Source: Clostridia bacterium
GTDB taxonomy: Bacteria; Bacillota; Clostridia; UMGS1810
Direction of reading: 5' to 3'
Length of the DNA stretch: 64,000 bases
Assembly: GCA_017621495.1 (NCBI GenBank)
Contig: JAGATB010000024.1
Coordinates: forward strand, 62,001-126,000
Below the pieces are notes generated by a model. The model worked only from the letters and a program-made list of their open reading frames with translations, did no database searches and was not told where the DNA came from. The stretch's first letter is position 1, and each line of letters begins with the position of its first letter. This document shows, piece after piece, positions 19,472 to 28,600 of the stretch. A program made the translations under genes and the position numbers.

Positions 19472-21085
19472 TCAATAGTATGATCCCCCTGCGAGTGGTG
19501 TTTTTATCTGGAGGCCATCACCCGCTATCACCAAAATTAAAGTCACCAGGATTGCAATAAACGCAATTGCTACACCTGCGCTAAGCTTCCAATCGGGTAC
19601 CTTGCCCTCTTTTTTGGCATTGGTTATATTTATAATACCATAAACTATGGAAATCACCGCCGGCAGCATAGCTTCTCCGAAGGGGGCTGCCACTATGGAA
19701 ATAATAGACAGTACGAAAATCAAAATTTCCGCAAGCTTTGGATTGGTCTGTGGTTTTATCCTGAATTCCGGCTTCTTGGGAGGATTGTTTGTCTGTGTAT
19801 TCGTTTTATTAAATTTATCCGCTTGCTTTGCGGTATTCTGCTGTGAATAATTCTGAGTTGTATATCGCGGATTAACGTTAGTGTAATTTGTACGCGGAGC
19901 ACTCGTCTGCTGTTTCTTAGCCTGAGGCGGTGTATCAAAGATACCTCTGGTAGCCTCGCCGTCATTCATACCGGTATTAAACTCGTTAAATCCACCCTGA
20001 GGAGCAGTATATCCGCCCTGTGTGGCAGTGTATCCACCCTGTGTGGCAGTGTATCCACCCTGAGGAGCCGTATACGCCTTGGGCTGCGAAGCATTGCCAA
20101 AGGGACTTGCCGTGGGTTCATAGGTGTCTTTGTCTGCAGTATAATTCACTGCGGCATCAGTATCTGCGCCGGGTGCCAAGGTCAGTGCTTCTAAGTCTGC
20201 CCTCATCTGTGCCGGTGTCTGATATCTGTCAGCAGGGTTAAAGCTCAGTGCCTTGGCTATAATCCTCGCCAGAGGGACATCTGCATTAGCCGGCGGGGGT
20301 ACTATCTCCCCTTTAAGTCTGCGTATCAACGCATTCTCTTCATCGGTATGAGTATTTCCTGTGCGGAAAGGCTCAAAATTGTTGTTTAACAGCTTATACA
20401 GCACTATACCCAGTGAGTATATATCCACATTGGAATTATATGCTGCTCCGGTATACACCTCCGGTGCCATATATGTATATGTACCCTTTTTTGACAAACC
20501 GCTTGAGGTCTTTTCCAGGGTTCTTGCAACACCGAAATCTCCAAGCTTGAAATTGCCTGTTTCCGATACAAATATATTGCTCGGCTTGATATCACGATGG
20601 ATTATATTAAATTTCTGACACACTTCGAGTGCTTTGCACATATCTGTGCCCAGCTTTATAATGTCGTTTCTGTTAAGGGGACGGGTGGAGAAGTATTTAT
20701 TCATGGGCGTAAGCAGCTCCATGCGTATGAATATATCCCAGCCTACCTCGTTTTCACGTTTTACCACATCATAATCCTCGATGCTGACTATATTGCTCTC
20801 ACCTCTGAGCTTATACATAAGCTGAAACTCTTTGGTGAATTCCTCCACATATCCGTAAAAATACGATGTGATGCTCTGTTCATCCAGGTTATAATTCTCC
20901 TCTCTGTAGCTTGATACCTCGCTTTGAGAGGAGGGTATGGAAACTATCTTGAGTGCACACTTCTCATTAGAGAAGTCTCTGCGTTCCACCTCGAACACCA
21001 CTCCGTATGCACCTCTGCCAAGCTCCCTTGTTATGTACCATTTGCCGTCTATGGGCTCAAATCTTTTATAATATCCTAAATCCAA
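19472..21085 (-). CDS. Second Ser/Thr protein kinase of the T7SS operon, with C-terminal membrane segments
   Basis: 537 residues. Its kinase domain is very like the downstream kinase, including the shared N-terminal FEPIDGKWYITRELG and HRDIKPSNIFVSETG, and is catalytically complete, so the pair is a tandem duplication. After the kinase come a disordered Q/N/T-rich linker (about 315-445) with four YTAxQGG repeats, then two or three membrane segments in the last 90 residues and only a short tail. It therefore lacks the outside sensor domain of its neighbour. It starts 1 nt after the PP2C stop. The linker threonines are natural autophosphorylation sites and possible FHA ligands for EssC. Confidence 0.9.
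   Translation of the reverse strand: MDLGYYKRFEPIDGKWYITRELGRGAYGVVFEVERRDFSNEKCALKIVSIPSSQSEVSSYREENYNLDEQSITSYFYGYVEEFTKEFQLMYKLRGESNIVSIEDYDVVKRENEVGWDIFIRMELLTPMNKYFSTRPLNRNDIIKLGTDMCKALEVCQKFNIIHRDIKPSNIFVSETGNFKLGDFGVARTLEKTSSGLSKKGTYTYMAPEVYTGAAYNSNVDIYSLGIVLYKLLNNNFEPFRTGNTHTDEENALIRRLKGEIVPPPANADVPLARIIAKALSFNPADRYQTPAQMRADLEALTLAPGADTDAAVNYTADKDTYEPTASPFGNASQPKAYTAPQGGYTATQGGYTATQGGYTAPQGGFNEFNTGMNDGEATRGIFDTPPQAKKQQTSAPRTNYTNVNPRYTTQNYSQQNTAKQADKFNKTNTQTNNPPKKPEFRIKPQTNPKLAEILIFVLSIISIVAAPFGEAMLPAVISIVYGIINITNAKKEGKVPDWKLSAGVAIAFIAILVTLILVIAGDGLQIKTPLAGGSYY
19991..20074 (-). repeat. Four 21-bp tandem repeats inside the kinase gene
   Basis: Encodes four consecutive YTAxQGG units at residues about 337-364 of the kinase; the two middle units are identical at the DNA level. 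Such a perfect tandem is prone to slippage and length change, and it sits in the disordered linker where length change would be tolerated. Confidence 0.85.
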
Positions 21086-21086
21086 T

Positions 21087-21902
21087 TTATTTTACCCCCC
21101 AAAATATCTTTTTAAAGAGATTATTCTTTCTTCCTACGGTTTTTATCACACCTACTGTCACGTTGTCTTTGCCGCCTTTTTCCAATGCTGAGCTTACCAG
21201 TAAGCCGGCAAGCTGTGATGCCGGGTGCTTGAGGCTGAGTATCTGCTCTATCTCCATATCTGTGAGCATATCGGTGAGCCCGTCACTGCACAGCAGGAAT
21301 ATGTCATCAACCATTATATCCACAGTCTCGGCAATATATGGCTCTATACACAGCTCATGAGCGAATATGCCCAGATGCTGAGTGAGCACGTGCCTGTCTC
21401 TGTGAGCTGCCGCCTGCTCCTCAGTGAGGATTCCCGCCTTTACCATCTGTGCTGTACGGGTATGGTCCTCAGAAAGCTGCATGAGCTTACCCTTCCTATA
21501 CAGATATACCCTGCTGTCACCTATATTGCAGCTTATCGCCTTGCCGTCGGTAATATCCACAAGTGCCAGGGTGGTACCCGAACGCACGCCGTTATTTAGC
21601 TCTATCATGCTGCAGATTTTGTCATTAGCTTCCTCTATATACCGTGATATGTATTGTGAGAAATTATCATCCTTGTATTTATTAAGTGTTTCCACTGCGT
21701 AGAGCGATGCCTTCTCTCCGAATTCTTCACCGCCCATACCGTCACATACCGCAAAAACTCCGCCTTTGTATATCAAATCCTGCTTTTCGTATTTATGTTG
21801 CTCTACAGCGCGTTTATAGTTACCGTTGAAGTAGAAATTATCCTCGTTATTGGTACGCACTCTGCCCACATCGGTTATCATGCAACAATCATATTTAAGC
21901 AT
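21087..21902 (-). CDS. PP2C-family Ser/Thr protein phosphatase
   Basis: 271 residues, cytoplasmic, metal-dependent. The PP2C signatures are in order: RTNNEDNFYF near 15-24, VCDGMGGEEFGEKAS near 53-66 (metal aspartate and glycines), SGTTLALV, NIGDSRVYLYR and LLCSDGLTD near 205-213. It should reverse phosphorylation by the two kinases encoded immediately downstream. It begins 2 nt after the DUF4176 gene. In many Firmicutes PrpC/PknB are housekeeping neighbours of rRNA-processing genes; here they belong to the secretion operon. Confidence 0.93.
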   Translation of the reverse strand: MLKYDCCMITDVGRVRTNNEDNFYFNGNYKRAVEQHKYEKQDLIYKGGVFAVCDGMGGEEFGEKASLYAVETLNKYKDDNFSQYISRYIEEANDKICSMIELNNGVRSGTTLALVDITDGKAISCNIGDSRVYLYRKGKLMQLSEDHTRTAQMVKAGILTEEQAAAHRDRHVLTQHLGIFAHELCIEPYIAETVDIMVDDIFLLCSDGLTDMLTDMEIEQILSLKHPASQLAGLLVSSALEKGGKDNVTVGVIKTVGRKNNLFKKIFWGVK

Positions 21903-21904
21903 AA

Positions 21905-22225
21905 TTATACCTCCGACTTCTTTGCCGACTCTTTCTTCTTATCCATAAGCCTTTTTGCCATATCAAGAGTAGCCAGGAATTTGAGTCTTTCATTGTCAGG
22001 GTCTTCATACCCTCTGAAAACTACTTCTTCTATATCTGCATCATCGAATGCTATCTGTAAACGGGGATCAAAATGCCCTTCGGGATATGCCACAGATATG
22101 TAATCATGCACCACTCCCGGCTGTGAGGGGCTATTTTGCATCACGCCGAATATCATAACCTTTCTTTTGGCACCTTTTAGCTTCACGATAGAGCCTATAG
22201 GCAATAAATCTTTAATTTCCATCAC
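21905..22225 (-). CDS. DUF4176-like T7SS accessory protein
   Basis: 106 residues, soluble. The pattern LLPIGSIVKLKGAKRKVMIFG ... DYISVAYPEGH is characteristic of DUF4176, small proteins regularly found in WXG100 secretion loci of Firmicutes (established association; function unclear). The last 20 residues are lysine- and serine-rich and probably disordered. It lies 13 nt after the long putative substrate gene, a position often used by substrate chaperones. Confidence 0.75.
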   Translation of the reverse strand: MMEIKDLLPIGSIVKLKGAKRKVMIFGVMQNSPSQPGVVHDYISVAYPEGHFDPRLQIAFDDADIEEVVFRGYEDPDNERLKFLATLDMAKRLMDKKKESAKKSEV

Positions 22226-22238
22226 AAATCACCTCAAA

Positions 22239-23567
22239 TCATTTTTTAAACCAGCCTAAAATGCCGCTTATGGTATCACCAACGAATTCTCCGGCTTCAC
22301 CGCAGCATTCTTCAAATGATGATATTATACTCTGACCTGCTTCATAAGCTGTGCCGATGGCTTCTCCCACGGTATTTGCCGCACTTTCAAATGTATCGCT
22401 TACGTAATCCAACGTACCGTCTACCACACATTGTGTACCGCCGACGAGACCATGCATTTCATAGGCACTCCAGATTGTCTCGCGCATGTCATCAAAGAGA
22501 TTGAACATACCCTCACCTCCGGTAGCACCGGTGACCTCCTCCATATATGCATCAAAGTCAAAGCCAAATACACTCGTAACTCCGTTTACAAGGCCTGTTG
22601 CCACATCAAATGTAGCTTCCATTCCACTGGAGGTTACACAATTTATATACTCATATGCACCTATCAGATTTTCCTCCAGGTTATTGCCAGAATTTATATA
22701 ATCACCAAAGCTAAGTATATTTTCTCCGGCAGTCCAGAAGCAGTTTGCCAGCCAGCCTGCAGCGAAGTTACCGCCCCATGACTCTGCTATGGCACCCACA
22801 ATATGTCCCGAGCCGGTATCATAAGCCGTCTGCCAGAATTCATCTGTACCTATAGCTTCAATCAGAGACTCAGCATCACTGATATAACCTATATAATCAA
22901 ATATTTCATTACCGGTAATATCACTGAGCCATTCGGGAGCATGGATATCGTAACCTTCAAACATATCACAAAGGTCACCGATAGTACCTGCTACACCCTC
23001 CTCCCAAAAAAGCACATCAGCATATGTATCTGCAAAGACCACATTGGGATTTGACTGAAAGGCTTCTATAAATTCATCAAGGGCTGTGTTTTCCAGTGAT
23101 GAGCCGTCTATAAAATTATTTGCCACGTTGGCAAACACGTTGAGAATATATGCAGTTGCCCAGCCGTTTGTGCCCATCAAAGGGATATTGGACGGGTCGA
23201 TAATGAATTCATTGTTATTATTGAATATAGCTTCCCAATCGGGCATGGTGACGTTTATATTATTGTTACCCAGTGCACCGCTTACAATCGATATATATCC
23301 GGTGTTTGCTCTGTCTGCCGCCACGAACTCGTTGACAACCGTATCCAGCATTGCTGCGTATGAATTTAATGTATCTGCCGCTTGCGAAAGCTTACTTTTG
23401 ATATTATCCAATTTATAATTAATATTTTGTTTGGCAGATACTTCCATATCAAGGCTGTTTTGAACCGAAGCAACCTTTGATTTGCAATCCTCGGTACCGG
23501 ATGCCATATCTGCAATATTCTTTCGGATGCTCTGAAGCTCCGAAACGGTTAATTTAATTTGCGCCAT
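22239..23567 (-). CDS. Long helical WXG/LXG-like protein, putative T7SS substrate
   Basis: 442 residues. The first 95 residues form a heptad-rich helical hairpin (SELQSIRKNIADMASG ... LDNIKSKLSQAADTLNSY) like the N-terminus of LXG and WXG100 substrates, but no clear W-x-G is present. The rest is alanine/glycine- and acid-rich with many aromatic residues (EEGVAGTIGDLCDMFEGYD) and ends GDTISGILGWFKK, an amphipathic tail. I recognise no nuclease, NADase or lipid II phosphatase motif and no adjacent immunity gene, so it may be structural or a membrane-active effector rather than a standard toxin. RBS AGAGGAAA lies before the ATG at 23567. Confidence 0.65.
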   Translation of the reverse strand: MAQIKLTVSELQSIRKNIADMASGTEDCKSKVASVQNSLDMEVSAKQNINYKLDNIKSKLSQAADTLNSYAAMLDTVVNEFVAADRANTGYISIVSGALGNNNINVTMPDWEAIFNNNNEFIIDPSNIPLMGTNGWATAYILNVFANVANNFIDGSSLENTALDEFIEAFQSNPNVVFADTYADVLFWEEGVAGTIGDLCDMFEGYDIHAPEWLSDITGNEIFDYIGYISDAESLIEAIGTDEFWQTAYDTGSGHIVGAIAESWGGNFAAGWLANCFWTAGENILSFGDYINSGNNLEENLIGAYEYINCVTSSGMEATFDVATGLVNGVTSVFGFDFDAYMEEVTGATGGEGMFNLFDDMRETIWSAYEMHGLVGGTQCVVDGTLDYVSDTFESAANTVGEAIGTAYEAGQSIISSFEECCGEAGEFVGDTISGILGWFKK

Positions 23568-23588
23568 AATTATTTCCTCTTTTCATAC

Positions 23589-23614
23589 GGCAGAGCGGCT
23601 CACACCGCTCTGCC
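23589..23614 (-). promoter_or_regulatory. Stable hairpin between the WXG100 genes and the long substrate gene
   Basis: GGCAGAGCGG pairs perfectly with CCGCTCTGCC around a 6-nt loop. It is not followed by a T-run on the minus strand, so it is more likely an RNA-stability or processing element that raises the level of the upstream esx mRNA than a full terminator. Confidence 0.6.
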
Positions 23615-23627
23615 ACAGGATTCTTGC

Positions 23628-23918
23628 TTAGTTGCTTGATACCTGCTTTGCCTGAGCTTCAGCCTGCTCATAAATTGAAGCATTTGTGCTGAGGTCTGCT
23701 GCATAGCTTTCAAGGAGCTGTTCAAACTGGGTGAATGTGCTTCTCATGCTCTCAAATTTGGACTGGAATGCACTCTGTGCTTCGCCCTGCCAGATTTCCG
23801 TTAATCCGTTTACAAGTGCTGTAAGCTTCTGGATAACTGCAGCGTTTTCTTCCTTGAGATTTCTTACCTCGTTTGACTTTTCTCTTAAAAGCTCGGGTGT
23901 TACCTGAATTCTTGCCAT
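23628..23918 (-). CDS. WXG100 protein (EsxA-like), third of three
   Basis: 96 residues using the ATG at 23918, which has AGGAGG 8 nt upstream; a longer frame begins at 23966 but has no ribosome site. The fold is a helical hairpin with the turn motif EIWQGEAQSAFQSKFESM (W-x-G at about 43-45). WXG100 proteins are the small dimeric substrates of T7SS. The C-terminus (AQAKQVSSN) lacks an obvious YxxxD/E export signal, though YEQAE about 15 residues before the end could serve. It follows two sister genes. Confidence 0.88.
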   Translation of the reverse strand: MARIQVTPELLREKSNEVRNLKEENAAVIQKLTALVNGLTEIWQGEAQSAFQSKFESMRSTFTQFEQLLESYAADLSTNASIYEQAEAQAKQVSSN

Positions 23919-23974
23919 AATAAATAACCTCCTGTTAATTAAATTTATGTATAAATGTGTGTGCACATTTATTA

Positions 23975-24274
23975 TTACTGTAAACTATTGATACGAGACG
24001 CCAAAGAAGCATCTGCAGACTGCATCTTAGATGCATTGTCATCCATTGCATCAGACACAGTCCTCAGCATCTCGTCAAACTGTTCAAACTTTCTCTGCAT
24101 ACCCCTGTATCTTGATACAAAAGCCCTCTGGGCTTCGCCGTCCCAGCTTTCACTTAATGAAAATACCAGGTTGTTTAATCGGCTCATTATCTCCACATGC
24201 TCATCACGATAGCTTCTCACCTTGTTGGCTTCTTCTCTCATTCTCTCGGGTATGATTTTTATAAAATCAGCCAT
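23975..24274 (-). CDS. WXG100 protein, second of three
   Basis: 99 residues, helical hairpin with SESWDGEAQRAFVSRYRGM at the turn (W-x-G near 44-46). It begins with a hydrophobic ADFIKIIPERMREEA like its neighbours. It differs strongly from the other two in its tail (SKMQSADASLASRINSLQ), so it may form heterodimers or carry a different cargo. Gap of 16 nt from the first WXG100 gene, RBS GAGGTG. Confidence 0.88.
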   Translation of the reverse strand: MADFIKIIPERMREEANKVRSYRDEHVEIMSRLNNLVFSLSESWDGEAQRAFVSRYRGMQRKFEQFDEMLRTVSDAMDDNASKMQSADASLASRINSLQ

Positions 24275-24290
24275 ATGTATTCACCTCTCA

Positions 24291-24605
24291 TCAAAATCTG
24301 CCGCCACCGCCGCCACCGCTTGCAGCAGCTGCCGCTTCATCTGCTTCCTTAATCATTTTGGCTACCTGTTTTATGGTAGATGCGGTTTGTCTCATTTCAT
24401 TTTGCAGTTTTATATTTTGTGTCCTGTATTCGTTGAGTTTAGCCTTGAATGCCTCCGACGCTTCGCCCTCCCAGCTGCTCTCAATTGACGCAAGCTGTTT
24501 GTCAAGCTTTGTGATTATCTGTGCACATTCCTCTGCTACCCCTTCCAGTTTACTTGCCTGTGCGAGAGTGCTCACGTAATCAATGCTGATTAATCCGTTA
24601 AACAT
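24291..24605 (-). CDS. WXG100 protein with poly-glycine tail, first of three
   Basis: 104 residues with SSWEGEASEAFKAKLNEY at the hairpin turn (W-x-G near 44-46). The tail is EADEAAAAASGGGGGGRF, a run of alanine and glycine ending in Arg-Phe; glycine tails occur on other WXG100 proteins of Clostridia. It lies 24 nt after the YukD-like gene, with GGGGAGG as a strong Shine-Dalgarno. High expression is likely. Confidence 0.87.
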   Translation of the reverse strand: MFNGLISIDYVSTLAQASKLEGVAEECAQIITKLDKQLASIESSWEGEASEAFKAKLNEYRTQNIKLQNEMRQTASTIKQVAKMIKEADEAAAAASGGGGGGRF

Positions 24606-24629
24606 GGCTTTTCCTCCCCTCCGGTTTAA

Positions 24630-24881
24630 TTAATAAATAAGTTTTATGATACTTCCGTCCCAGATGCCGTTATTATACAAGGTATCATTATCCTGCAGTC
24701 TTGAATTGCGGTATTGTATACCTGTCACGTTTAAGCCTGCGTATCTTTCATCATCCATTGCCATTAATACATCTGCTATTTTGCCCATAAGCTCCGACAC
24801 GGTGATTTTAACGGGCAGTTCAAAATCCCCTATTACTCTGTCGCAATTATCCAGCACGGTTATGATAGCCAAATCAACCAT
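24630..24881 (-). CDS. YukD/EsaB-like ubiquitin-fold T7SS component
   Basis: 83 residues. The spacing of strands and the end NNGIWDGSIIKLIY match the EsaB/YukD family, a cytoplasmic ubiquitin-like protein required for Firmicutes T7SS. The sequence LPVKITVSELMGKIADVL is the helix after strand two. It follows the unknown 252-residue gene by 20 nt. The presence of this gene next to essC is a strong sign that the cluster is of the T7SSb type. Confidence 0.82.
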   Translation of the reverse strand: MVDLAIITVLDNCDRVIGDFELPVKITVSELMGKIADVLMAMDDERYAGLNVTGIQYRNSRLQDNDTLYNNGIWDGSIIKLIY

Positions 24882-24901
24882 TATGCATCACCCTCCCGAA
24901 A

Positions 24902-25660
24902 TTAAAACAAATATTCACTAATCAAAGCATTTACAGATTCAATATCCGTCTTTTCAAAGACTACATCTCCGCTATCCGGCAAGGGCTCTACCCTTATAAG
25001 TCCGCTTGAAGAATTTATAAGCATTATACTCCTCGCAGACTTGTTATTAAAATCAGCTGCAGCAATTGAGCAGAAGTCTGTATTGTGCTCAAGTGCAGAC
25101 AGGATGATGTGGGAAATCTTCTTATCAAAGTGACTATCAAGTCTTTCGCGGGCTTTCACATCATCTCCGGCATCCGCCGTGGCTTTAATTTCACCAAGCT
25201 CCTTAAGAGACATATGCACTTTCTCAAAATCGGCTATATCATCTGCAGTCTCAAATGAGATTAAATCTCTGACATAGTCGGTTATGGTGTTGATATCAGC
25301 TTTTTGCAGGATATATCCTTCCTTTGTCTTACAGGATTTCACAGCCCGGTCCTTCATTATATAAAATGCCGTATTCACAGCATCACTCCCTGCTCTTTGG
25401 CAGTCTGCGGCGATGAATTTATCACACATGGCACACATGCCTATAACTTCTGCCAAATCGGCTCTGAGACCGGAATTACCGTCAAAATCCGATTCGATAT
25501 ATCCCTTTTTTTCCAAAGAATTATGTATCATAACCATTTCATCGGATATGTTATGAGCTTCAGAGCCGGCATAGGCATCCTCTACACCATATATTTCCTT
25601 AGCGCCCATGCCTGCGCATAGAAACATCAATTCTTTGGAAGATAAATTAAAACTCTCCAT
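24902..25660 (-). CDS. Unknown T7SS-operon protein
   Basis: 252 residues, soluble, acidic, no membrane segment. I do not recognise a family. The N-terminal half is helical (SSKELMFLCAGMGAKEIYG ... LRADLAEVIGMCAMCDKF), while the last 60 residues form strands ending VFEKTDIESVNALISEYLF. The layout, two lobes with a C-terminal strand set, recalls EspG-type chaperones of ESX systems, but without alignment this is only a topology impression. Immediately between essC and the yukD-like gene, it may act as an adaptor for WXG100 proteins. Confidence 0.7.
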   Translation of the reverse strand: MESFNLSSKELMFLCAGMGAKEIYGVEDAYAGSEAHNISDEMVMIHNSLEKKGYIESDFDGNSGLRADLAEVIGMCAMCDKFIAADCQRAGSDAVNTAFYIMKDRAVKSCKTKEGYILQKADINTITDYVRDLISFETADDIADFEKVHMSLKELGEIKATADAGDDVKARERLDSHFDKKISHIILSALEHNTDFCSIAAADFNNKSARSIMLINSSSGLIRVEPLPDSGDVVFEKTDIESVNALISEYLF

Positions 25661-25682
25661 ATAACTTCTCCTGTTCCCTTAT

Positions 25683-28600
25683 TTAAAATTCACACATTGC
25701 CTTAAACTTGATTACTTTACCCTTTTGTATGATATATGCTTCGTACTCTCCCAGAGGCTTGCTGACCTCGGTATAGCTCATAAGACCTGTGTCAAATGCA
25801 CCATGTGCTTTAAAGCTGTCTCCCACCAGGATGCCTGTTCCCTCGGAAATGATATTCTTAAGCACGGGTTCTACAGAGCTCAATGATGCCATACTCTCTG
25901 CCGTATCCGAAACCACCAGATAAACCTTAAGTCCTGCACCCATCCTCACAAACGCCGAGAGTCTGGAGGCAGTCTTATCATCTATAGCATCATACATCTG
26001 TCTGTATCCGTCCAGTGCCAGCACTATGATATCCTCATCATCTAATGTCGGCAGGTTCTTTCTCCTGGTAAGCTCCGATGCCAGATATTCCATATACTCA
26101 TCAAGCTCAGAGGCTTGTGTCATATATTTATCAGCCATATGTGAGATTGATGACAGGCTCGCACAGTCATACAATACCAGTTTGGCATTCGATTTGTCTT
26201 TGAACTGCTTTAGAATTACCTTGAATATACCGCTGCCCTCACACTTACGGCTCTCGGAAATCGCCATGCAGTGAGATGAAGTATCAGTGCAGTATTCCAC
26301 CGGTTCTATGGTATCGCAGCTCAGACCCAGAGCAATACCCTTTGACGCTACACTGCCGTAGCCTATCACATCGGGCATGACAGGTATGGGTCGGGCTCTT
26401 ACATCACTTTTATCCGATAATGCTTCTACCATCTCTCTGACAGCTTTCAGCACCTCGGCATCATCCTCACCCCGAGCCGGCAAAGCAGTCTGGAATTCCA
26501 ACGCATAGGGCATACCCTTTACCAGTCCTCTGCCCATATGATTATCCGGTTCGAGGCCGTCTGTTTTGCCTACGATGCTTACGTAATCGGATTTATCCTT
26601 CATACGAAGTGCAATGCTGTTTTTGATGTTATTGGTTATCTTGAAGCTAACACCGCCGGAGCCTGTGGAGGAGAGAAGATATATTCCGTAGCTTGCTCCC
26701 TCACGTGTGAGCCTTATGAAGAATTCATCTACCTCCGGATACAGTGCAAAGACTGAATTTAAGTTATCAACTACCAGCACTATGCTTGCAAGCTTATTTC
26801 CGGTCATTTGCTCATATGACTTAATATTTATAATGCCGTTCATGGCAAAGGTTCTTTTCCTGTGGTCAAGCTCCTGTGTAAGCATATTTATAAGCTTATG
26901 GATTTTTTCAGGTTCGTTGTCATTTGCCACGCCGCCCACATGGGGTAATCCGCCAAACAAATTAAGGCTCCAACTGCCGAAATCCATGGCGTATATATTG
27001 ATATCCCGTGGTGTATAATTCATAGCCGCCGACATGATGAAGGTATGCAGGAAGGTGGTTTTGCCCGTTCCCGGTGCACCGTACACCAGACAGTGTCCCT
27101 CTGATGCCAAATCTACGTTTAGAGGATACTGCGCCTGCTGATAAGGATTATCTATCATACCCACCGGCACCGATATGCCCTCGGTAGATTTATCGTTTAT
27201 GATATCCTCTGCATAAATCCTGGAGGGAAGCTTATCCTGCCAGATTTTGGGAGCACTTGCCACTCCATGAATGTCCGCAGTGCGGCGTATATAATCAACA
27301 ACTGCATCTATCTCTTTGATTGCAGCTTCCGGGGTTTCTTTATGATATGACTCATAGCGGACACGTTTACCGGTGATATCCACCATAGAAATCGGAGCAC
27401 TGTGAGACTGCTTTTCGTCAGAATCGGGCAGATATGGAGCTCCGCTCCAATATGACTGCACCTGCTCATATATATCATCTTCACCAACCTGCACATATGC
27501 CCTGCCGGCATTTTTGATCTTAGCGGCATCGGTATGATGAAGCATTTCCTTGCTGTCTGCGCTGCTTGCCACTCTGCAGCACCACCTGAAATTGGCATTG
27601 GCATACATTTTATCAGTCACCACGCCGGAGGGCTTCTGTGTAGCCAATACTACCCATATACCCAAGGCACTGCCCACGGCAAACAAGCTCTCAAGTACCG
27701 GTATGAATTCAGGGAGGTTCTTTTTGACCTCTGCGAATTCATCCACAATTACTATAATTGCAGGCATTGGTTCTACGGTTTTGTGGTATCCATTGGCGAA
27801 ATACTCTTTTATCTCGGGCTTTATTCCCAGACGGTCAAACAAAAGCTGTCGTCTGCGTATTTCCTGATTGATTGCAATGATATTTCTGCGTACCATGCCG
27901 TCTATGTTTGATATCTTACCTGCCAGATGAGGTAAGTTTTCAAAAGGCAAAAGCATACCGGTACCCTTGTAGTCAATTATGATAAAGGACACCTCTTCCG
28001 GTGAAAATCGTGTCGCCAATGATAGTATCCATGACTGCACCATCTCGGATTTACCGGAACGGGTAGCACCTGCCACCAATCCGTGAGAGCCGTGGTAACG
28101 CATGAAGTCGGGACCGTACATTATATTAAACATAAACGGCTCGCCGTTTGATTTAACACCCAGCGGTACGGTAATTGACTTGGCAGGGTTGGTGTTGTTC
28201 CAGTTTTCCCATACGGGCAAATCTTCCACTCTTTTTACTCCGTACCCCTCAAGGAAGGTCACGCATGTAGGCATATCTGCCGTTGTTTTCTTCTCCGCAA
28301 GGCGTACAGGAGCCAGGCTCCTGGCAAACATCTCCGCCTTATTGGCTGTGAAAGCATCTATCTCAAATCTTTGTTTCTCACCTACATTGGATTTATGATA
28401 CAGCTCATTTTTGCCGTATCCGATTTCGGCTATGAGATTACAGCTTTTGGGTAAATCATCAATCCTGTCATATACATAAATCACACCCATGCCGGCACCC
28501 TCATAGTTATTGTCCAGGTAGTTTTCAATCTCGGTTGCTTCTATGAGCTCCGGTTCACTTACCACGAACAGATAAAACGGCAGGCTGTCTTTTTTCCTGC

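Noticed and set aside
23919..23966. A 16-codon N-terminal extension of the third WXG100 protein.
   Set aside because: The ATG at 23918 has AGGAGG at ideal distance and the WXG100 fold starts there.
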